This document shows, in pieces, positions 1-11,400 of a stretch of 64,000 bases of DNA (its first letter is position 1; the number at the start of each line of letters is the position of its first letter). This DNA is from Pseudo-nitzschia pungens (Eukaryota; Bacillariophyta; Bacillariophyceae; Bacillariales; Bacillariaceae): the NCBI GenBank assembly GCA_037355855.1, contig CM074765.1, positions 930,001-994,000 on the forward strand. Direction: 5' to 3'. The notes under the pieces are model-generated. The model saw only the letters and a list, made by a program, of their open reading frames with translations, ran no database searches and was not told where the DNA came from. The translations under genes were made by a program, and so were the position numbers.

Positions 1-1959
1 TATTACTATTATTTCATATTATGCTGCTGTAAACTAAGATGTTGCAGAAAAACCAATGTATTCATTGATTCCAGCAATCACTGACACCTGGTAGTCTACT
101 ACTAGTAGTATATCATGAACAGCACGCTTCGGGGAATATCATCATTGGTGAGACTCTCATCAAATGGTCAGCGCCCAAGAGGGAAAACACTCCGAGCTCA
201 TTCTTGAAGTTCAACCACCAGGTGCTTGCTGACCATCACAGTATAAGAGATTGCAGCCTTGCTGGTGATGTTCCAATTTTTAAGACTTCATTTGCTGTCT
301 TCTTTGCCTTGAAAATCAGCAAACTATTTCTTGAGTTGTTCTTGAAACCAGACCAGAAATTGAGTCAGGGAGCAATTGGTGGGACCAGTCAATATCTGCT
401 GACGACATATTTACAATTTACTTTCTCAATGTTTTTGATGGTTTTTAAACTGCCAACAACAACCACAGATTCAGTATCCCATTCATTTACTCAAGTACTA
501 CTACTAGTACTAGTTCTTCTTCTTCAATCAGTTGGGGTGCTGCTCACTCCTCTTCCAATGCTGCATTAGAAATAAACCAATGCTATTATACTCATTTTTG
601 TCTTCTAAAGAACTGCAAAGCAAGAAAGACCTTGTAAGCAAAACAAAACAAAACCTGATTATCTTGTTTGAACTTGCGGAGCCTTATTGGATGAAGAGTT
701 TTCTCTGGTTGCTTTGCAAAGTTGTGCATAACAGTACCAGCATACGGTAATTGTAGGCCTCACTAGTTGCTTCGTCTGGGTAAGGTTAAAATTACCGTAC
801 AATACGGTTTACAACGAAAAAGAAGTAATAACCTTAGTATTCGGGCCGCGGGTTTGAATTGCGCTTTTGGTCTTGTTCTTGGTCAGTCCCGTCGCGCATC
901 CTGCGCGCAATGAAACAAACCATGGGCAATAGTAGATTCGCTATTATTTTAGTCCAACCAATTTCGATCTAGAGAACTTCGATAGAATGCTCTTCTTCCC
1001 GGTGAACTCTCTAACGGCAACGATCGAAATTCGATTTCAATTTTGACGTTCCGTTTTTTTGTTCTTCCTCTTTCATCAGCAGCGCCTCACGTTGCCCCTT
1101 TCCGCTCTCAAACTTGCGGCGGTTTTCACTGGGTTCAGCCGTAGAACGTCAGTTTTCGGACACAACACCTCCTTTGTAACGCAGTAACAAGAGGATTGGC
1201 TACCCTCGCTGCTGTTGCAAACCGAACACAAACCTTTCATCAACTACCCTTTCACCCTTCTCTTTAATAACTCTACGTCAACTGTAGAGTAGAGAGACCT
1301 TTCCCTTTTCTCAATTCGTCGATCTGTAGGTATTTATCGCAGGGACTGCGAGAGTCATCGGGACACACGTTTGCTTCGATGTAGTACTAATTTCTCCGTA
1401 GTTTTCTCCGTAGAAGAACGAGTGCAACCGTTGTATCGTGCAACATCGTTGGAGCCTCCAAGAGCAAGAGACAAAGGAAATACATCCCTTGTGCCTTTGT
1501 TTGTTTAGATGCATACAAAGTCTCACTTCTTCTCTTTCGATTCATTTCCTCTCTGGATGGTCTCGGATGCGAAAACGAATCTCAAAACATTTTTAAAACT
1601 ATCAAACAATCACACGAACCACGCCTCGTTTCCCGGTAACAAACCATTACACAACAATAACCAAACGAACAAAAAATTAACGAAATATCTCCCCAGACCA
1701 CAGAGGCAAAATTACTTTCTGATAATCTAGTACGGGGAAAGACTTGGAGGGTTTTTACCACTCCTATCGGGGGAGAATCTTTTTCCGTCCATTCAACAAC
1801 TTTAATCTGAAAGCTTGTCTTCGGTGGACAAGTAAAGGCACATCGAAAGGTCGTCATTCCATTGAAGAGGAAACGACAATCCTTTGTTGTAATTTTATCC
1901 AAGCCTAGTCTTGGCCGAAGAACTATACGTTGGTACTAGCAATCCATCGACGAAACAAC
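1..1959. other. intergenic, no supportable gene
   Basis: No open frame here resembles a known protein. The longest frames (about 120 codons at 204-569 and 106 codons on the minus strand at 1582-1902) show no domain, signal or codon bias. The first 600 bases hold interspersed short TAC/AGT runs such as ACTACTAGTAGTA near 100 and AGTACTACTACTAGTACTAG near 497, a motif that recurs in other spacers of the window. The last 300 bases are presumably the 5' region of the downstream CDK. Confidence 0.6.
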
Positions 1960-3949
1960 ATGACGACGGCACAAACTATGGTCCGGCCTCCTCCTCCCCC
2001 ACCACCCCCGGGGCCTCGCCCTCCTCCTCAGAGATCTCGTCCTCCTCCCCCACCACCGAGACAAAGGCCACCCCCTCCGCCACCGTCATCCGGCTCATCT
2101 AGGAGCGTAGGAAACGGTCGCTCCCCCCCTCCGCCACCACCCCCAAGAGTGAGCCCAAATGGCTCTGGCACCAGGCGTGATCATGACACAATGTCTGGTC
2201 CCCCCGAAGTCAACAGCAGTGACCGTACTGCCCCTCCTCCGAAGCGTCCTCGTCGCAGCGGTGTTTCGATTCGGGCGCCCGTCGTCATGAGAGACGTGGA
2301 AGCCTTCGAAAAGAAATTCCAGGTCGGCGAAGGAACTTACGGAAGTGTCTTCGTTGGACAAGACAGGGTCTCGAACGAAATTGTTGCCCTCAAGCGCATC
2401 AACACCGAACAAGAGGAAAATGGATTTCCCATCACGGCACTTCGGGAGGTCAAACTCCTCAAGGGACTCAAACATCCCAACATGGTCACTCTCAAAGAAA
2501 TCGTCTGCTCGAATGGTACGTACAGAGCACGGCTTTGCCGCCATCGTGTCATGTCTAGCTCGATGCCGTTGCAATTGCAATTGCTCCGTTTCGTTGTTCG
2601 GCGGGATCTATTCTTCACGAAGTCCTCTTATACGCACCACGAGTGACTTCGTAGTTCAACCTGCCGATAGGAAAATGCTTGAAAAAGCAGTATCCTGGAT
2701 TTATCATGGGCGATATGCCTTCCCCTGCATTCCATCCATAAACGTCCAAGAGACAGTCGTGTTTGATCCATGTTGTCATAATATTATTTCGTACTATGTG
2801 TATTTTGTCTGTTTGGAGTTTTGCTGCGAAAGCAAGTCGTGGTTATCGTATGAATATGGATCAGACTTTTTCATCTAATGCCGCCCCTCTCTTTTGGATG
2901 TGTACAATGGTTGCGATCGATTTCTGCCCATGACGAACGAAACATCACCACACCATCCAACTGAAGAGAAAGGAGAGAACGGGTCGCTTCCGAAGAATGT
3001 CTTTATGGTCTTCGAGTATCTCGAGTACGATCTGACCGGAGTTTTGGAAACTCCCGAAATTCGGCTTTCACAAGATCACATTAAATCTTGGTCACGGCAA
3101 CTCCTCCAAGGAGTCCATTACATGCACAAAAACATGGTGATTCATCGAGATCTCAAAGCATCGAACTTGTTGATCAACCGAAAAGGCGAACTCAAGATTG
3201 CGGATTGGGGTCTTGCAAGAAGCTGGAAGTCTGAAATGAAACGGCTCACAAACAAAGTCATCACGCTTTGGTACAGACCCCCCGAACTCCTATTGGGTAT
3301 GATCGATTACAGCACGAAGATTGACATGTGGAGTGTCGGTTGTATCGTCGCCGAAATGTTCCGTAGATCTGCCTTTCTCAAGGGACGAAACGAAGCACAC
3401 CAATTAGAACTCATCTACAAAGTGTGCGGGACCCCAAACACAACCGACTGGCCAGACTTGCCAAAGAAGTGTCGGCTTTGGAAAAATTTCGCGCCGAAAC
3501 CAACCGACACAATCTATCCCAACCGACTTTCTCAGTGCCTACGAGAAGGCCTCCCTAATCCAAAATGGATGACAAACGAGGCTGTGAAACTGATTGTAAA
3601 TCTCATGGAAAATAATCCAGACAAACGCTGGTCGGCTGAAAAAGGCCTCTGCGCTGAGTACTTCTTCGAAGATCCCCTCGTCAAGCCGGCGGATAAGCTC
3701 AACATGAAGTTTGCCGTTGCCAGTGTTCACGAAATGGGTGAGTTGACAAAAAATCTGTTTATTGTTCGAAGCAGGTGAAGGAATCAAAAGAGAGACTATC
3801 ATCTAACTTTTTCATTTTTATTCTTTGATCACTGCCACTTTCTACCAAACGTAGATTGTCGCAAGAAATACGAACAAAACGAAGCAAAACGCCAAGCTCA
3901 ACTTGCACAAGCTCGTAGGCAAGCTGCCTTTGCCAGAGGCAGTAACTAA
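1960..3949 (+). CDS. CDK9/CDK12-class cyclin-dependent kinase
   Basis: Serine/threonine kinase of the transcriptional CDK group, probably nuclear and acting on RNA polymerase II with a cyclin T/K-type partner (family knowledge). Three exons fit: 1960-2515, 2967-3737 and 3855-3949, giving 473 residues. The first and third junctions use clear GTACGT and GTGAGT donors; the acceptor at 2966 is the least certain. Residues 1-105 are proline-rich and low complexity. The kinase domain follows: glycine loop GEGTYGSV (about 123-130), catalytic lysine in VALKR (145), an exact PITALRE helix (157-163), HRDLKASN (245-252), and activation segment KVITLWYRPPELLLG. The C-tail is basic and Q/A-rich (KRQAQLAQARRQAAFARG). 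The DFG motif reads DWG (265-267), which is atypical for CDKs. ATG 1960 (context AACAATGA) is the first ATG of the frame. CDK9 and CDK12/13 cannot be separated by eye. Confidence 0.88.
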
Positions 3950-4884
3950 TGCTTATACTCATACTATCCAACAACCACCTACTATTATTTTCCACCAGCC
4001 CCCCTCCCAATATTATCCCCAAAAACCCCAAGAAAAAATAGAATGACTTCTAGAAAACCCCAGAAAAAATATTTGCTAGTGTTGCATGTCCTCAAACTAT
4101 ATTTTCAACAAGAGAAAGAGAAGCTCCCAGTGATGTGAACAATACCCATCGATGCCTCAGGTCGAGCACTCAATTCGGTTACCAAAAGAACGAACCAAAG
4201 TACCAACACGGAACTAATTCTTCTGCACATATAATTTTTTTTTAATTTTCCGATTTCGACCCAGCCGTAGACTTTATTGTAATTGTGGATGGCACAACTC
4301 AAATTTCTGTGTGACGATGTGACGGTGATTGATAGTCATCACATTGTATCAACTATCAACGGAGTAGGACAATGCCACAACCTTACTAGTGCTTCTTAGA
4401 TGAAAAAAAAGTGGAATACGCGTGCATTGTCGACGTCTGTCAATCGATGATGCGATGACGCTGATCCCGGGGAATCATCCATCCGCTTCACTTCAACAAT
4501 AAAGCAGTATTGCTATTATTTTTTAACATCGTAACAATATAGTATTAGTAGTATATATATATATATCATAAAATCTATTGCGCAACCGGTGTTACTGCAA
4601 TGACCATTGGTTTCGATTCGGGATTCGCCATCCCCATCGCCACCGCCGGATCGTGTCGAAAATTATTCATTTCGTTCCGAGTCGGTTGCAACTCGGTTGA
4701 GGGAACCAACCGAGTGAACGAAACGAAACGAAACGAGTCGAGTCGCACACGAACCGACACCCACTCGCAAAACGCATCAACGACCGAAACAATCGATTGA
4801 CTGATTCACGGATTGATTCACCGATTGATTGATCACAGATTGATTGCTTGATTCGTTCGTTCGTTCATTCCTTCAAATAATAAT
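3950..4884. other. convergent intergenic region
   Basis: Lies between the 3' ends of the CDK and CGLD27 genes. It contains short A/T runs and an alternating TA stretch near 4552-4566. No gene is supported. The 66-codon and 61-codon frames near 4575-4800 face each other and look like chance. Confidence 0.5.
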
Positions 4885-6308
4885 TTAGCATCCCTGCCCC
4901 CCGTTGGCGACCGCCCGGTAGTACCGATTGTCGCAGTAGGTGGGCTTGTTGCCGGCGGCCCTGGCGGCCGCGTTGGCAAAGTCCTCGTCCTGGATGACCA
5001 TCTTGAGGACGCGCGGATCGTACTCGTTGAAGGTCGGCTTGAGCTGGTTGGCCGCGTTGAGGCCGACCACGGAGGCCACGAACAAAGCGGCCGCCCCCAG
5101 CGTCAGTACCTTGAGCCGGTCGACGGCCGGCTGGACGTCGGATCGGTAGAGGAACTTGTCCCGCTTGAGCTCGGCCTCCGTCTTGGGCTCGAAGTTCCCG
5201 TCGTACCAGCCGGTTTCCTCGTACTCGATGACCTTGGACTGGAGGCGGGAGCCGACGTAGCCCCAGCCGCTGTAGATGCGGACCAGCAGGGCGATCTCGA
5301 ATCCGAGGGTTCCGACGTTGGCGGCGGCGAGTTTCTGGAGGAGGAATCCGTCCTGGGTGAAGGTGGCGCCGGCGATCGGGTAGGCGCTGGGATGGCTGTT
5401 TTGCGATGTGTTTGGCAATGTGTTGTATGTATGTATGTACGTTTGTGTGTTTGTTTGTCGTGTGTGTGTGTGTGTGTGTGTAACGATCGATCGGATCGGA
5501 TCGGATCGGGGTCGCGAGATTGTCATGGTGTCGTTGCGATAATATTATTGTGTTGCATTATTCAATTGTGATTGATTTGATTGAATTGCATGGGACAGAA
5601 AAACCGATCGGAAGGTCCGAATGCAATGGAATGGAATGGAGAATGCAATCGATTTATTGGTTTGGATCCGATTGATGTCGTCATGGCAACCACAATGTGA
5701 ACGCATTGGTTCGAAACGAAAGGCATCGGCAAGTGAGAGAGAACCCGTGGTGTAGTTGAATGAATCCGTTGCAGAAGCAATATCCAATGGCCTCTACTCG
5801 GACATGCGCATGTGCTGTCAAGAGAAACACAACACACAACACACAAGTCCAGTCTCCGGCAGAGATTTACAAGGCACGGCGCGGCACGGCACGGCATCGT
5901 TACTACTTACACGAGCGCAAAGACGGCGGCGTAGACAGCCCCGAGACGAATCAGCAATCCCTTGAGTCCGACCTCGTTGCTTCCCCATCCGAAGAGGGGA
6001 GCCCGCTTCATGTCGAGGTACTCGTTGACCGGTCGCTGTCCCTCCGGAACGACCTCCGCGCCGAAGCTGTACAGGACGTCGTCGCTCTCGGACGACGCGG
6101 CCAAAGCGGTCAAGGAGCAAGTTCGGGCCGGCGTTGGAGCGGAAGCGGCAAACGGGGTCGCGGTTCGGATCGCGGGAGATGCGGACGCGGAGGCGGACGC
6201 GGCGGCCCTCGGACCGTGGACGAGTCCGTTTGCGAGTTCGCTGCCGCACGCCAGAACGAGGAGACCCACGAGAGCGGTCCGCGCGGTGATCGAGCGGCCG
6301 GATTTCAT
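4885..6308 (-). CDS. CGLD27: CGLD27/Ycf36 family protein (DUF1230), plastid-targeted
   Basis: Conserved membrane protein of cyanobacteria, red-algal plastid genomes (ycf36) and green-lineage nuclei. Its exact function is not established; in plants it is linked to chloroplast and iron-related fitness (family knowledge). Exon 1 is 6308-5911 and exon 2 is 5395-4885; the junction GTAAGT...AACAG joins ...FALV to HPSAYPIAG in frame, giving 302 residues. Diagnostic stretches are PVNEYLDMKRAPLFGW, LLIRLGAVYAAVFALV (membrane), RIYSGWGYVGSRL, and EYEETGWYDGNFEPK followed by DVQPAVDRLK and a second hydrophobic helix. The N-terminus (MKSGRSITARTALVGLLVLACGSELANG) is signal-peptide-like and is followed by an Ala/Ser-rich stretch, consistent with plastid import. 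The ATG at 6308 is the first in frame. The 515-nt intron holds a (TG)10 microsatellite at 5461-5480. Confidence 0.85.
5461..5480. repeat. (TG)10 microsatellite in the CGLD27 intron
   Basis: Uninterrupted TG dinucleotides, preceded by degenerate TGTATGTATGTACG and GTTTGTTTG tracts. It lies within the intron of the minus-strand gene, so it is transcribed as (CA)n. Confidence 0.9.
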
Positions 6309-7458
6309 TGTCGAGTAACTTGGCAAGGGTTTGATGGATCCGTGGTGTTTAGGTGGAGACGTCGGGGTTGTTGCGTTTTGTTCTTCTCCGATCGCGACTT
6401 CGGGATCGAGAGCGCTTCGATGTCGACTGACTCGTTTCGAATTGCGAAGACGATACTCTTGTGGGTCCGATGTAACTTACTTCTGAAGCAGGGAGTGACC
6501 GATCTCGAGTTTCGCGGAGAAGGACCTTTCACAAACTACTAATTAATTCCGTACGGTACGGTGCGAGAGGAGAAGCGGGTGTTGTTGCTAATTGCGAAGT
6601 ATTCTTCAAATTGTTTTCATTATTTTGAGAGAGAGTTCGAGAGGATTGGCATACGGTGGTAAGTTAATTATCGCTCTCGCATGACACACACCTTATTCAG
6701 AACGTTTCGAGCGGCAGTGGCACATGCGCTGCACGCGGTAATTGCTCGTGCCGTGCGAGTGCCGTAGCAGTACAGTACTGGTACACCCTTCGGATGAACT
6801 CATTTTTTTCTTTCGCCACGACGGAGTTGAAACACAGCGGCATCTTGTTGTTCGGATGCGTGGATGATTCGCGGTTCGCATGTGGGTACCGTACAGCCTG
6901 TACGGCATCTGGCCGGTAGTCCCGAAGCAGCTGCGTGCCATCTACTTCTAATTACCGGTAATCTTACGGTAGAAGTCGAGTCGAGGCGAGTCTTCGTCCG
7001 TCGCACTCGTTGTTTCGTCTTCGGAGATCCATCCGCAAATCAGAATTTTTGAAGTTTTTCTAGAATACCGTACCACGTAATTTGTAAGACTCACTGCGGT
7101 GGACGGTCGAACGAGTCAGTCGGTCACGTCGATCCGTCAAAATTGACTTTTGGACTAAGGTTACTGGTAAGGTCTTACAGAGATTCAGTCGATTCATTGA
7201 TTCGTTCCGACTCGATCGACCCATATTAACATACTGGACCGTAACCTTACTTCTTTTTTCAACCACGTTTTCCTTTTTACTTCACTGGCTGTCGGCTTTT
7301 CGGCGGGATTAGTGGGTCAAAAAAGCATTCATCTGTCGTGATCTACGGTTAAGATTTACGGTGCGCATGATCATTACGGTACCGGTAACTTACCGCACAA
7401 GAAGCGAGACAGATTGATTCCGAAACGGAAGTCTCGGAACGGGGCTTTCACTGCAGCA
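6309..7458. other. intergenic region between divergent genes
   Basis: Upstream region shared by CGLD27 (minus) and the RNase Z gene (plus), so it should hold both promoters. It is rich in short CG-containing palindromes around TACCGTA / ACCGGT (for example near 6549, 6890, 6955, 7070 and 7378). No coding frame is supported. Confidence 0.5.
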
Positions 7459-9541
7459 ATGACGAGGATAGCGGTATTGACGACAAAGCAACAGCAATGG
7501 CTGCGGGCCTGCAACCGAATCATTGGTAGCGCTCGCAACGCTGGCGGTCTTCCGGATTCTTGTCATTATCGTCATTATCATTCAACCGCCGGGAAACGAA
7601 CAAGAACGGTTGCGGCAGCGGCGACAACGACGACGGCGGCGTCTGCAGTTCACCATCCCGTCCGGGTTCGGAATCGCTTCGACGAACGGAATTCCGAATG
7701 CGGTGCAACGGCGCCGCCACTCCTCCGAGCCGGACCCCCCCGAGCGAGCGAAGGGGTTGTCGCTGTTTCCGAACCCCATCCATCGCGATCCGTCGCGGAT
7801 CGCTTCGTCGGTGGGAAGCATCTACGAGCCCCCCGGATACTTTCTGGGGATCGACGACGAACCCGGTGATTCTTCCCCCCGACGACGAGGTCGCGGTCAA
7901 CTCGGTTCGGTCCTGCATCAAGATCGACGAAACCGAGCACGTCGACGACGGCAACGACGACCAGCACCGTTTCGATTTCAAAAATGAGAATGAGAACAAC
8001 AATAAAAATAAAAATGAAACTGCGAATGCTGCCACCGATGCCTCGGAAAAGAACGACTGGAGCGATCCCCACGAGAGGGGCCTCGACACGGAGATGAGCC
8101 TGTGCTTTCTGGGCACCGGCGCCGGGAGTCCCACCAACATCCGGTCCACGTCCGGAGCCTTTTTGAAGCTGGCGGGGACGACCTTTTTGTTCGACGCCGG
8201 GGAGGGCACCCAAGAGGCAGTTCCAGTTCGCGAGGGGGGGATCCTCGAAGATTTCAAAGATCGAGAGGATCTTTGTCACCCACCTGCACGGGGACCACAT
8301 CTTTGGCCTGCCGGGATTGCTGCTCAGCATGCAAACGGCGCTGACGCAATCCGACGACGAGCACGAGCAGCACCAAGCGAAACCGAACCAACAACAACAA
8401 CAACAAACACACCAACACACACACAACCACACAAACAAACACACACACAACGGCGTCGCCGCAAGTCCCCCCGGGACGAGGACGATCTCACCGGTCAAGG
8501 TCTACGGGCCACCGGGACTCTTCAATTACATCGCGGCCGCCATTACCCTGAGCTGCACGAGGCTGCACCTGCTCAACGTCGAGGTGTACGAACTGGTCGG
8601 GGGACGCGTTCGCCGGGTGGTGACGCCCCCGTCGTCCGTCCGGCTCCGGGAGGCACCTGCCCCGGGGTAGTCCGTTTTCGCCGTCGCCGTCGCATCACCG
8701 CGACCCGTTTCACGGCGACTACCCCGAGCTCCGGCACAACGGGGGTCGCCTCCGGCGGTTCGAGATCCCCTGCAGGGACGGCGTCTGGGACATTCAGCAA
8801 AATCCGCCGCCGCTCTCCCGGGACGAGATCGCGGGAACACCGATCCGGAGAAACTCCCCGGGCGGGAGGAGCCCCCCGAGAAAGCAGCGGCGAGACCGGA
8901 TCCGAATCCGGGCCGCCGAGGTCGATCACATGCCGGGGGTGGCCACCTTTGGCTTTGTCGTCGAGGAGGACGAGCCCCCGCGCAACCTCGACGTTTCCAG
9001 GGCCAGGGCGCTGGGGGTCTCGCACCGGGACAAGAGGTACGAATTGCTCAAGCGCGGGTTCGCCGTGACCGCCGACGACGGGTCGGGACGCCGGGTGGAA
9101 CCCTCCGAGGTCCTCCTGGCCCCGACCAAGAAGGCCCGCAAGATCGCGGTGGTCGGGGACAACCGCGGGTGGACCCCCCAGATGACCGAGATCGCGCGGA
9201 GGGCCGACGTTCTGGTCCACGAGGCGACCCTGTCGAGGGAGGATCCCACCCGGGGGCACTCGACCGCCGCCATGGCGGGTCGGAACGCCGCGGGGTGCGG
9301 CGCGGGGTTGCTCGTTCTGAACCACATCGGTCCCCGGATGGAATCGAACCTGGCGGGGGTCGTTCGCGAGGCCCACGACGCTGCGGGACGAAAACTCTCG
9401 GTCGTCGCGTCCTTTGATTTCATGGAAGTGGTCGTTCCGTGGATGGGGTTCGGGACCGGCGACGACGACGAAAAATCGAATGCCGCCTCGGATGCGAACG
9501 CGGACCCGGGGTTTGGTGAGAAGAAGGACGCGAAGCAGTGA
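7459..9541 (+). pseudogene. tRNase Z (ELAC1-like), frame-disrupted in this sequence
   Basis: Metallo-beta-lactamase-fold endonuclease that removes tRNA 3' trailers. Family motifs are present in order: LCFLGTGAGSPTN and [11 protein letters not shown] (to about 8212), RQFQF and [18 protein letters not shown] (about 8216-8325), [15 protein letters not shown] (about 8490-8530), then DHMPGVATFGFVVEE, VLVHEATL, RGHSTAAMAG and LLVLNHIGPRM up to the stop at 9541. These pieces lie in three successive frames. One extra base sits between GEGTQ and RQFQF (about 8213-8215) and another between about 8622 and 8670; no GT-AG pair of suitable length explains either. The region before 8050 is uncertain. ATG 7459 opens a mitochondrial-looking presequence (CNRIIGSAR, YHSTAGKR), but it needs a further frame change or intron to join the catalytic frame. 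Low-complexity Gln/His/Thr/Asn codons interrupt the domain at 8390-8455. Sequence error, pseudogene or recoding are all possible. Confidence 0.7.
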
Positions 9542-9768
9542 GCAAAACTCACTCCTTGCGTACGCGCAACGACTCTGGAATCCGTTTTTGCGCCGCAAAA
9601 ACAATAGTTCCATCTTTTCTTTCGAAACAACTACCGAACCGTACGTAGCACGAAGTAACTAACAACGACAATAATAGAATAAGAGAGTGAATCGCGAATC
9701 GCGAATCGTAAATCATTGCGCGTTCGATGTTCGTTGACTCGTTTTTGTTTTTGTTTTTCTACTCGCAG

Positions 9769-11400
9769 TTATACTTCCCCTCGCTTTTCCATTTCTCGCG
9801 CTCTCTTTTTCAGAGATTTCAGCGTTTCCTTTTGCGGTATTCCCGAAGCCGATTCGTCACCGTACGAATAGTCGTCGTCGTAGTCATCGTCGTAGTCGTA
9901 GTCGTAGTCGTCGTCGTAGTCGTCGTCGAGGCCGCCCGCGTCTTCTCCGTCGTCCTCGTAGTCGTATCCATAGTCGTAATCGCCGTCGTCCGCTTCGTAC
10001 ATGACGGAACCCTGGATCCAATCGTATCCCTGGCTGTAGGCAATTTCGGCGTCCCCATCCTCGTCGTAGTACTCGGGTTCGTCGCTCGCGAAATCGTTTG
10101 GCTCCTCGGCGCTTCCGCTCTCGGCGTCGTTCTTCAGTTCTTCGACGTGACCCTCGCAGGCCTCCATGACGATCTTCCACAGGTCCCGAATCCCGGTTCC
10201 CGTCACGGCGCTGATGCACAGGGGCTGGCCCTCCGGGAGCCCCAATTCCCGATTGATCACACCGAGCGCTTCGTCGACCTGGGTCCTGGTCGAGAATTTG
10301 TCCACCTTGGTCGCGACCACCATGAGCGGCAGACCCATGTCGTAGAGAGCGGCCAGGACGGCCTTGTCGTCCACGGTGGGTGTTCGCCGACTGTCCACCA
10401 GCAACACTCCGAGAGCGAGCTCCTTTCGATTGGCCAGATAGTTTTCGGCCGTGTCCTGCACCGATTGCTTGGTATCCTTGTCCAGTTTGGCGTATCCAAA
10501 TCCGGGGAGATCCACGAGGCCCATGAGCGCCTTCTGGTTGCTGTTGCTGTTGTTGTTGTTGTTGCTGTTGCCGATGGCTTTCTTCTTTGCCTGTTCGAAA
10601 ATTCCGTACAAATTGACCGATGCGGTGGCACCCGGCGTCTTGCCGACGCGGGCCAGATCCGATTTTCCGACCAGTCGATTGAGCAGCGAAGACTTGCCGA
10701 CGTTGCTCCTTCCCAAAAAGGCCACCTCGGGCGTTCCGAGTCGCGGCGGCATCCTCTTGTTCAGAAAGGCTCCCTGGAACAAGACTTCCTGCTTGTTGGG
10801 ATTCAATGCAAATGGTTTCCACGCCAGCAAGGCTTTGTCTTCCGGCGACAAAAAGGATTTGGAGCGCCGGTACGACACCTGCGATTCTTTCAGCTCGAGG
10901 GGCGACAGATGCTTTCCGGTTTCCTGGGCCAGTTTTCGGCGGTCCTTTTCCGCCGCGACGTTCTTTTTCATGTCCTTGTTGCTGATCGTTTGCCAGGGAG
11001 GCGCCACGCGTTTCTTCTTTGGAGCCGACGACTTTGTCGACGTCGTCATGGGATTTTCGACGGCACCTCCCGCGGATTTCTTGCTCCTGGATTTGCTGTC
11101 GTTCTTGTTCTTTGTCTTCTTGTTTCTGGTAACCTTCGGGTAGGAAGAATTCTTTTTCGATTTTGGTTTGCTCTTTTTGTTGTTTGTTGAACGCCTTTGT
11201 CCCGCCATCCACAGCCGAGTAGGTGTGATGGCAGATGTTGTGGAACTAACGGTGGGTGATGGACACCTGCGTTGATGCCTCGATGCAATGCCACGACGGA
11301 AAACAAACGATTCCACCCCGAGCCATTGGTCCGGAAATAGAAACAAGGAAGCTATTATGACGGAGTGCAACGGAACCAGTCGCATCTTGCGGGGAACCAT
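9769..11400 (-). CDS. EngB/YihA-type GTPase, organelle-targeted (ribosome assembly)
   Basis: TRAFAC-class GTPase of the EngB (YsxC) family, which in bacteria and plastids assists large-subunit ribosome assembly. Single exon, 543 residues. The N-terminus is hydrophobic and ends in GVES|FVFRRG, a diatom plastid bipartite-targeting junction. A long basic, low-complexity segment follows (about 65-175). The GTPase core shows G1 GRSNVGKS (230-237), switch TPGATA (255-260), G3 DLPGFGYAK (297 onward), G4 TKVD, and a final SAVTGTGI (G5). A Ser/Asn-rich loop (GNSNNNNNSNSN) is inserted between the switch and G3. After the domain comes an acidic Asp/Tyr repeat tail of about 70 residues ending in a basic KSLKKRAREMEKRGEV. 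ATG 11400 (AAAATGG) is the first in frame. It is about twice the bacterial length because of the extensions. Confidence 0.88.
   Translation of the reverse strand: MVPRKMRLVPLHSVIIASLFLFPDQWLGVESFVFRRGIASRHQRRCPSPTVSSTTSAITPTRLWMAGQRRSTNNKKSKPKSKKNSSYPKVTRNKKTKNKNDSKSRSKKSAGGAVENPMTTSTKSSAPKKKRVAPPWQTISNKDMKKNVAAEKDRRKLAQETGKHLSPLELKESQVSYRRSKSFLSPEDKALLAWKPFALNPNKQEVLFQGAFLNKRMPPRLGTPEVAFLGRSNVGKSSLLNRLVGKSDLARVGKTPGATASVNLYGIFEQAKKKAIGNSNNNNNSNSNQKALMGLVDLPGFGYAKLDKDTKQSVQDTAENYLANRKELALGVLLVDSRRTPTVDDKAVLAALYDMGLPLMVVATKVDKFSTRTQVDEALGVINRELGLPEGQPLCISAVTGTGIRDLWKIVMEACEGHVEELKNDAESGSAEEPNDFASDEPEYYDEDGDAEIAYSQGYDWIQGSVMYEADDGDYDYGYDYEDDGEDAGGLDDDYDDDYDYDYDDDYDDDYSYGDESASGIPQKETLKSLKKRAREMEKRGEV

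Noticed and set aside
204..569. 121-codon frame near the left end as a gene
   Set aside because: No signal, domain or coding bias; the spacer contains simple repeats.
8617..8670. Short intron explaining the second RNase Z frame change
   Set aside because: Available GT-AG pairs in this interval give lengths divisible by three, which cannot produce the required +1 shift.
9727..11190. 487-codon open frame on the plus strand opposite EngB
   Set aside because: It is the mirror of the EngB frame; the valine-rich run comes from the antisense of the Asp/Tyr tail, and no domain is present.
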